From NCBI GenBank assembly GCA_021199695.1, contig JAJQHP010000151.1, positions 1-11,752 on the forward strand: DNA of 11,752 bases, in the 5' to 3' direction. A program made the position numbers and the translations under genes. Shown one piece after another: positions 1 to 3,944 of this stretch; the stretch's first letter is position 1; each line of letters starts with the position of its first letter. Below the pieces are notes generated by a model. That model saw only the letters and a list, made by a program, of their open reading frames with translations. It ran no database searches and was not told the origin of the DNA. Source of the stretch: Clostridiales bacterium. Lineage in GTDB: Bacteria > Bacillota > Clostridia > Oscillospirales > Oscillospiraceae.

Positions 1-400
1 TGTCCCACCAGACGGTGGGGGTACCCTTGCCCACGTTGCGCTTGGTGTTGTACTCGTCAAAGGTCTCCACGCTGTTGTGGCGGAGGGGGGCGGCGAAGGT
101 GGCCTGCACCACGGCCTCCTTCAGCAGGGCCTCCAGCTCGTTGATGAGGGGGAAGCCGGTGCCGCACTTGACCCAGAACTGGAGCACGCCGGTGTCCTGG
201 CAGCTGGGGCGGTTCAGCTCCACCGCCAGGGACTGGTTGCGGAACATGGTCTGGTAGAGGGTCTTGGCCAGAGGGCTGGTCTCCTTTTCGCCCAGCTCGG
301 CCAGCTTGGCGATGACATCGTCAGGCAGCTTTTTGCCGGTGTAGGCGACAAACTTGGCCATTTTGTCCGTCATCAGGCGGACGCTTTCTTCTTTTGTCAT
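1..400 (-). CDS. ttdA: L(+)-tartrate dehydratase alpha subunit, N-terminal part (runs off left edge)
   Basis: The first 133 residues are present. By family this is one half of a heteromeric iron-sulfur hydro-lyase (class I fumarase type) that dehydrates L-tartrate to oxaloacetate in the cytoplasm. The protein carries SCQDTG with Cys67, the likely first cluster ligand, then WVKCGTGFPL, APLRHNSVETFDE and GTPTVWWD. From memory, these track Escherichia coli TtdA (CQDTG, FVKVGSRFPL, APLRHNAVEIFDE) more closely than ordinary fumarase alpha subunits. The ATG at 398-400 follows an AGGAGG site. The gene lies 96 bases downstream of an anion transporter on the same strand, which supports uptake coupled to catabolism. 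A ttdB-like beta subunit should follow beyond the left edge. A related hydroxy-diacid substrate is possible. Confidence 0.88.
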   Translation of the reverse strand, partial: MTKEESVRLMTDKMAKFVAYTGKKLPDDVIAKLAELGEKETSPLAKTLYQTMFRNQSLAVELNRPSCQDTGVLQFWVKCGTGFPLINELEALLKEAVVQATFAAPLRHNSVETFDEYNTKRNVGKGTPTVWWD

Positions 401-453
401 GAAAAGGCCTCCTAAAGTATGGATTTGGGTGAGAGACTGTTAAGGGGTCAGAC

Positions 454-488
454 CAGGAGGGCGGGGCAGGAAGCGCTCCGCCCTCCTG
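454..488 (-). other. Intercistronic stem-loop between transporter and ttdA
   Basis: The sequences at 454-464 and 478-488 form a perfect 11-bp inverted repeat (CAGGAGGGCGG / CCGCCCTCCTG) with a 13-base loop. It begins 8 bases past the transporter stop codon. No T-run follows on the minus strand, so it is not a classical intrinsic terminator. It may be a processing or stability element, or may lower ttdA expression relative to the transporter. The role is inference. Confidence 0.55.
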
Positions 489-496
489 TCAGCTCA

Positions 497-1765
497 TTAG
501 GGATAGAAGGGGAAGAGGATGGGCAGAAGCACCATGCAGATGACGAAGGAGATGCCGATAAGGGGCAGACCGGCCTTGACGTAATCCTTGAACTTGTAGT
601 TGCCCAGGCCCACGACCATGGTGTTGGCGGGCATACCGATAGGAGTGGCATAAGCGCAGGAACCGGCGATGACGGTGGCGATGATGACGGCCCGGGCGTC
701 CGCTCCCAGGCTCTGGGCCAGAGACACGGCGATGGGGACCATCAGGGCGGTGGTGGCGGTGTTGGACATGAAGTTGGTCAGAGCGCAGGTGACGATGAAG
801 ATCGCCAGCAGGATGATAATGGGGTTGGGATCGTCGCCCAGGAGGCTGACGATGCCGTTGGCGATCAGGGTACCGGCGCCGGTGGAGTCCAGGGCGCTGG
901 CCAGAGCCAGAGAGCCGCCGAAGAGCAGCACGGTTTTCAGGTCGATGGACTGGAGTGCCTGCTTTTCGGTGATGACGCCGGTGAGCACCAGGACGATGGC
1001 GCCCAGGCAGGCGCTGATCTGGATGCTGATGCCGATGTAATCCTCAAAGATCATGGCCAGGATGACCAGGACCAGAACGATCAGAGACATATTCTGCTTC
1101 CAGGCAGGTACGTCGCTGTAGTCGTCCTTCTTGGCCGCAACGACCGCCTGGCCCGGGGTGGTGCCGTCGGGCAGGAGACGGTAGCCGATGAGGGCAAAGT
1201 AGAGGATGCCGCAGATGAGCATGGGGCCGCCGATGGGGAGATACTCGAAGAAGCCGCTCTCAATGCCCAGCTCCGTCATGGCGTTGATGCCCATCAAGTT
1301 ACCGGGTGCGCCGATGATGGACAGGTTGCCGCCTAGGGCAGCCGCCATGACCAGGGGCATGAGCAGCCGGGAGCGGGAGTAGCCGGACTCATCCGCAATG
1401 CCGCAGACCACGGGGATCAGCACGGCCGCGGTGCCGGTGTTGGACAGGAACCCGGACATAATGCCCACAATGACCATGATGGCCACGATGAGCTGCCGCT
1501 CGCTCTTGGCAAACCGGGTCACCAGAGAGCCGATCTTGTTGGCCATGCCCGTCTGGAAGAGAGCCTCTCCCACCACGAACATACCGATGCACAAAATCAC
1601 GTTGCTGTTGACGTACCCGGCAAAGGTGGACGAAGTGTCCAGTACGCCGGTGACGTTCAGGCCGATGGCCACGATGGTGGCGGTCAGGGCCAGGGGGATC
1701 TTTTCCAGCATAAAGCTGATGATGGCAAACGCCAAAAAGATCAGGGTAATGGTTGTGTCTGACAT
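497..1765 (-). CDS. SLC13/DASS-family dicarboxylate (tartrate?) transporter
   Basis: This is a 422-residue, very hydrophobic polytopic membrane protein. It contains both signature SNT motifs of the divalent anion:Na+ symporter family, SNTGTAA near residue 108 and SNTATTA near 334. Each sits beside a hairpin-type segment (GAPGNLMGI near 152; ATPIGMPANTMV near 373). The two halves look like the inverted repeats of this fold. It probably imports a C4-dicarboxylate across the cytoplasmic membrane. The downstream ttdA suggests tartrate, which E. coli takes up with TtdT, a DASS-family antiporter. Whether this one is a Na+ symporter or an antiporter cannot be told from sequence. The ATG start has an AGGAAG site 6-7 bases upstream, and the gene has its own promoter and operator. 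No specific gene symbol is justified. Confidence 0.85.
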   Translation of the reverse strand: MSDTTITLIFLAFAIISFMLEKIPLALTATIVAIGLNVTGVLDTSSTFAGYVNSNVILCIGMFVVGEALFQTGMANKIGSLVTRFAKSERQLIVAIMVIVGIMSGFLSNTGTAAVLIPVVCGIADESGYSRSRLLMPLVMAAALGGNLSIIGAPGNLMGINAMTELGIESGFFEYLPIGGPMLICGILYFALIGYRLLPDGTTPGQAVVAAKKDDYSDVPAWKQNMSLIVLVLVILAMIFEDYIGISIQISACLGAIVLVLTGVITEKQALQSIDLKTVLLFGGSLALASALDSTGAGTLIANGIVSLLGDDPNPIIILLAIFIVTCALTNFMSNTATTALMVPIAVSLAQSLGADARAVIIATVIAGSCAYATPIGMPANTMVVGLGNYKFKDYVKAGLPLIGISFVICMVLLPILFPFYP

Positions 1766-1801
1766 AGATAACTTCCTTTCTCTTCACGTATTTTATCGGA
1801 T

Positions 1802-1817
1802 ATATTGTATCCAATAT
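1802..1817 (-). promoter_or_regulatory. Candidate GntR operator upstream of the transporter
   Basis: ATATTGTATCCAATAT is an inverted repeat with perfect 6-base arms (ATATTG / CAATAT) around a 4-base centre. It lies just downstream of the predicted transcription start of the transporter. Read in the gene direction it contains GGATACAATAT, which also occurs in the gntR promoter at 3218-3228. Short palindromes with a TTG(N4)CAA core suit FCD-type GntR regulators. A second overlapping repeat, GGATA-N5-TATCC, covers 1798-1812. Binding is inferred. Confidence 0.6.
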
Positions 1818-1826
1818 CTGATATCA

Positions 1827-1855
1827 AATATAAAACCAAGACATGGATTTGTCAA
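1827..1855 (-). promoter_or_regulatory. Promoter of the transporter-ttdA unit
   Basis: Read on the minus strand, TTGACA (1850-1855) is separated by 17 bases from TATATT (1827-1832), a near-consensus vegetative promoter. The start point would fall near 1820, directly upstream of the palindrome at 1802-1817, so a bound repressor could block initiation or early elongation. Confidence 0.7.
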
Positions 1856-1908
1856 GGATTTTTCAAAAATCCGCCTGCCAAAAAAACGGCCCGGTTTTTG
1901 TCGAAAAC

Positions 1909-1940
1909 GCACAAAAGCCCTCCGCAAATCTGCGGAGGGC
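1909..1940 (-). terminator. Intrinsic terminator of the two-gntR operon
   Basis: A perfect 10-bp stem (1917-1926 / 1931-1940) with a 4-base loop begins about 21 bases past the stop codon of the second gntR gene. On the minus strand it is followed by TTTTGTGCGTTTT. It separates the regulator operon from the transporter promoter downstream. Confidence 0.8.
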
Positions 1941-1961
1941 CTGTGGGGTCCGGAGAGAATG

Positions 1962-2612
1962 TCAGCGTTCCTGATGATGGGTAAGCATATCCTCACAGGA
2001 GCGCATAATGTGACGGTGCATTGCCTCCACCGCCCGGGGTTTGTCGTAGACCAGCAGGGGGTCCAAAATGGCCTTGTGCTCCCGGTTGGAGGTCCGGGCG
2101 TACTGTTCCTCGGTGGACTGAATCCCCATGGAGAGGCCGTTCCACAGCTCGGCGCACATGGTCACCAGCCGCTCGTTGCCGGTAGCCTCCCAAATCTCCA
2201 CATGGAAGGAGCGGTTGAAGTTGTTGTAGTCCTGGAAATTCCCCTTTGCCAGGGATTCCAGGGCATTGTCGTAGCACTGTTTCACTGCGCTGACGTCTGC
2301 GTGGGCGTCGCAGATCAGCTGTATCGCCCCCGTCTCCAAAATGGCCCGGACGGTATAATGCTCCCGGATAGTGCGCTCAGTGGCGCCCAGGACGACGGCC
2401 CCCTTGTTTGGCCGGAGCTGGATCAGATTGTCCCGGGCCAAAATCTGAAACGCCTCCCGTACCGGCGTGGTGGAGATGTTGAGCTGGGCCGCCACGCTGT
2501 CCAGGGTCAGCACGTCTCCCTCCTGAAACTGGTGGGAGAGGATGGCTTTGCGCAGCTCCGCCGCCGCCCGCTCCTTGGCGGTGGGCATTTTGATGGGATG
2601 TAATACGTTCAT
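1962..2612 (-). CDS. GntR-family (FadR/FCD subfamily) transcriptional regulator, second of a pair
   Basis: This 216-residue DNA-binding regulator has an N-terminal winged helix (about residues 10-75) with the family signature STTPVREAFQIL near 47-58 and the wing RPNKGAVV near 67-74. The rest (about 79-212) is an FCD ligand-binding domain. Probable metal/ligand positions are Asn133, His137 (FHVEIWEATGN), His179 (REHKAIL) and His201 (AMHRHI). Asn133 replaces the more usual Asp. Such regulators often sense organic acids, consistent with the tartrate genes beside it. The start at 2612 is chosen because GAGGAGG precedes it and it forms ATGA with the stop of the upstream gntR. A longer reading to 2852 would overlap that gene heavily. 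The ligand is not known. Confidence 0.88.
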   Translation of the reverse strand: MNVLHPIKMPTAKERAAAELRKAILSHQFQEGDVLTLDSVAAQLNISTTPVREAFQILARDNLIQLRPNKGAVVLGATERTIREHYTVRAILETGAIQLICDAHADVSAVKQCYDNALESLAKGNFQDYNNFNRSFHVEIWEATGNERLVTMCAELWNGLSMGIQSTEEQYARTSNREHKAILDPLLVYDKPRAVEAMHRHIMRSCEDMLTHHQER

Positions 2613-3187
2613 CGGTCCTCCTCCCTGCCTGCGATGAGGGATTCTGCCAGAGCGGAAAAGTGCGCCGCAAGCGCCGCTTCCTCCGGCGCATCCGCCAGTA
2701 AAAGGCGGCGGTATCTCTCTCCGGAGGCTTCCGCATGACGCAGAGCGCAGTTCAGATAATAGGAGCAGGCATTGTCTAACAGCACCTGAACATACTCGTT
2801 CGGCGTCTCCTGGGCCAGCAGCCGGTGCAGCGCCAGCTCCCCGCCTCCGCAACGGGCGACAGCCGCCTGGAACGCAGACTGTTTTCCGGCAAGGAGGATG
2901 CTTTGCAGCCCTGCAATCTCCATTTGGGCGATCACGGAGAAAATCTGCCGCAGCTTTTCCGGCGTCACCGACACAGAGAGGATACGCCGGGTGGAGAGGC
3001 GCTGAACCAGTCCCTGGCTCTGGAGGATCTGAAGCGCCTCCCGCACCGGAATGCGGGACACCCCCAGCGCGTCCGCCAGCTCCTCCTGCCGGAGGGGGCT
3101 GCCGCCGGGGATTTTCCCGGTGAGGATCTGTTCTGCGATCTGTTCTGCGATATATTCGCCGGTCTGCTTCGCTTCTAGTGCCTGCAT
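2609..3187 (-). CDS. GntR-family transcriptional regulator with a degenerate FCD-like domain, first of a pair
   Basis: This is a 192-residue protein. Residues 8-70 form a GntR winged helix, with EELADALGVSRIPVREALQIL at about 35-55. The C-terminal part is helical and FCD-like but weak: LALHRLLAQETPNEY resembles the FH..A..GNE motif, while the later EH and HRH motifs of a metal-binding FCD domain are not clear. It is also shorter than the usual FCD regulator. It may sense a ligand without metal, or modulate its partner. The ATG at 3187 follows AAGGAG. Its stop overlaps the next gntR start by 4 bases (ATGA), indicating translational coupling. Its promoter contains the shared operator, so autoregulation is likely. 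Confidence 0.82.
   Translation of the reverse strand: MQALEAKQTGEYIAEQIAEQILTGKIPGGSPLRQEELADALGVSRIPVREALQILQSQGLVQRLSTRRILSVSVTPEKLRQIFSVIAQMEIAGLQSILLAGKQSAFQAAVARCGGGELALHRLLAQETPNEYVQVLLDNACSYYLNCALRHAEASGERYRRLLLADAPEEAALAAHFSALAESLIAGREEDR
3125..3148. repeat. 12-bp tandem duplication inside the first gntR gene
   Basis: GATCTGTTCTGC occurs twice in direct succession (3125-3136 and 3137-3148) and encodes the repeated peptide AEQI in the first helix of the winged-helix domain. The repeat keeps the reading frame. It may be a slippage product or simply a normal helix made of repeated residues. Confidence 0.6.
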
Positions 3188-3217
3188 AAATGCGCTCCTT
3201 CTAATATAAAGTCATTG

Positions 3218-3233
3218 ATATTGTATCCCAAAT
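3218..3233 (-). promoter_or_regulatory. Candidate GntR operator overlapping the gntR promoter
   Basis: ATATTGTATCCCAAAT matches the transporter operator at 1802-1817 in its first 11 bases, and its palindrome is imperfect. It covers the -10 box of the gntR promoter, as expected for negative autoregulation. Confidence 0.58.
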
Positions 3234-3248
3234 TGGGCGGAAAGGCAA
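3220..3248 (-). promoter_or_regulatory. Promoter of the gntR pair
   Basis: On the minus strand, TTGCCT (3243-3248) is spaced 17 bases from TACAAT (3220-3225). The predicted start near 3213 leaves a leader of about 26 bases before the AAGGAG site and the ATG at 3187. Confidence 0.6.
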
Positions 3249-3410
3249 GCGCTTTCCGCCGGAGCACAGTGCAACGGACGGCCGCTTCTCAGCCCTCCGT
3301 CTTCTCTCAGGCCGCAGTCAGCAAGCGTCCCGACAGCTTCGATGTTCGTTGCAGTTTTGCGACACGCCCCGGCCAACCTGAATAATTTTTCAGTTTCGCT
3401 CCAAAATGTA
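3249..3410. other. Spacer between divergent units, no gene seen
   Basis: With the promoters on either side, this belongs to the 308-base gap between the divergent gntR and lipoprotein genes. No ORF with a ribosome binding site and no strong terminator was found in the 162 bases. It becomes AT-richer toward the plus-strand promoter, including an AATAATTTTT stretch at 3381-3390 that could act as an upstream promoter element. Confidence 0.5.
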
Positions 3411-3440
3411 TTGACATAGGTATGTCACAAATGTTAAAAT
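3411..3440 (+). promoter_or_regulatory. Promoter of the lipoprotein-GH3 unit
   Basis: A consensus TTGACA (3411-3416) is followed by TTAAAA (3434-3439, spacing 17) or TAAAAT (3435-3440, spacing 18). The predicted start near 3446 gives a leader of about 50 bases. Confidence 0.65.
3412..3427 (+). promoter_or_regulatory. Perfect inverted repeat over the -35 box (candidate operator)
   Basis: TGACATAGGTATGTCA consists of two perfect 7-base arms (TGACATA / TATGTCA) around GG. It overlaps the -35 hexamer and part of the spacer of the lipoprotein promoter, a typical repressor position. The cognate regulator is not identifiable, and the motif differs from the GntR operator nearby. Confidence 0.5.
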
Positions 3441-3444
3441 GATG

Positions 3445-3461
3445 ACGCTCTAATCGAGCGT
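3445..3461 (+). other. Small stem-loop at the predicted 5' end of the lipoprotein mRNA
   Basis: ACGCTC (3445-3450) and GAGCGT (3456-3461) form a 6-bp stem with a 5-base loop, followed by a T-rich stretch (ATTTTGCATTTTTT). It coincides with the predicted transcript start, so a 5'-protective hairpin is more likely than a terminator. The evidence is weak. Confidence 0.35.
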
Positions 3462-3495
3462 ATTTTGCATTTTTTGCACAAGGAGGAAGTAACAC

Positions 3496-3852
3496 ATGAA
3501 AATCTGCAAGAAGCTGATGGCCCTGCTGATGGCTCTGATGCTGGTATTCTGCCTGGTGTCCTGCACCTCGTCTGACGATTCCAGCAGCTCCGACTCCAGC
3601 ACCTCCACCTCTGACACCGACACCACCGAGGACGAGGAAGAGGAAGCCGAGGCCGAGACCGAGGAGGCTGAGGACGAGGCCGAGGAGGAAGAGGCTGAGG
3701 CTGAGGTCGACACCACCGATCCCTATGCCGATCCCTATGCTGATCCTTACACCCAGAGTGACTCCACCGATGAGGAAGAGGAAGAAGAGGCCGAGGCTGA
3801 CACCACCGATCCCTATGCCGATCCCTACGCTGATCCTTACACTCAGGGCTGA
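3496..3852 (+). CDS. Small, highly acidic repeat-bearing lipoprotein of unknown function
   Basis: This 118-residue protein begins with a lipoprotein signal (MKICKK, a hydrophobic core, lipobox LVSC with Cys23), so the mature protein of about 96 residues should be lipid-anchored outside the cytoplasmic membrane. The mature part has no obvious globular fold. It has a Ser/Asp/Thr-rich stretch (24-44), a Glu/Asp/Ala-rich block (45-71), the unit DTTDPYADPYADPYTQ (72-87), a second acidic spacer and the same 16-residue unit again (102-117). It contains no Lys or Arg after the signal peptide. The start has AAGGAGG 7-8 bases upstream. It precedes a GH3 lipoprotein with a similar signal and acidic linker, probably in one transcript. 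Metal-ion binding or a surface spacer role is possible, but no family was recognised. Confidence 0.8.
   Translation: MKICKKLMALLMALMLVFCLVSCTSSDDSSSSDSSTSTSDTDTTEDEEEEAEAETEEAEDEAEEEEAEAEVDTTDPYADPYADPYTQSDSTDEEEEEEAEADTTDPYADPYADPYTQG
3709..3756 (+). repeat. 48-bp repeat, copy 1, encoding DTTDPYADPYADPYTQ
   Basis: This unit encodes 16 residues and is nearly identical at DNA level to 3799-3846, with only third-position changes (for example TAT/TAC and ACC/ACT). Within it, DPYA/T is repeated three times. Confidence 0.85.
3799..3846 (+). repeat. 48-bp repeat, copy 2, encoding DTTDPYADPYADPYTQ
   Basis: This is the second copy of the unit at 3709-3756, with identical protein and only silent changes. 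It ends one Gly codon before the stop. Duplication followed by purifying selection on the peptide is a reasonable reading. Confidence 0.85.
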
Positions 3853-3886
3853 TCTTTGATGCATCATTGATGGACCCTAACTCCCG

Positions 3887-3918
3887 CCCGGCGCACACAG
3901 GGAAGCATGTGCGCCGGG
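3887..3918 (+). other. Intercistronic stem-loop between the small lipoprotein and the GH3 gene
   Basis: CCCGGCGCACA (3887-3897) and TGTGCGCCGGG (3908-3918) form a perfect 11-bp stem with a 10-base loop. No T-run follows, so it is not a classical terminator. It could set the relative mRNA stability or translation of the two cistrons. No separate promoter is evident for the GH3 gene. Confidence 0.55.
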
Positions 3919-3944
3919 ACTAGCAATCGAAAGGAGAACCACAA

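Noticed and set aside
419..1336. A 305-residue open frame on the plus strand opposite the transporter gene.
   Set aside because: It lies antisense to a clear SLC13 transporter with both SNT motifs, has no recognisable domain and is rich in Gly, Asp and Gln, typical of the reverse frame of GC-rich coding DNA.
2613..2852. Longer start for the second GntR protein.
   Set aside because: The added residues are the out-of-frame reading of the first gntR gene, while the ATG at 2612 has its own ribosome binding site and an ATGA overlap.
3445..3475. Hairpin plus T-rich tract read as an intrinsic terminator or attenuator of the lipoprotein unit.
   Set aside because: The stem is only 6 bp, the T-run is interrupted, and it sits at the predicted transcript start, too early for attenuation.
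3857..3866. Ten-base palindrome TGATGCATCA after the small lipoprotein gene.
   Set aside because: It is short, with no promoter beside it; a chance palindrome is likely.
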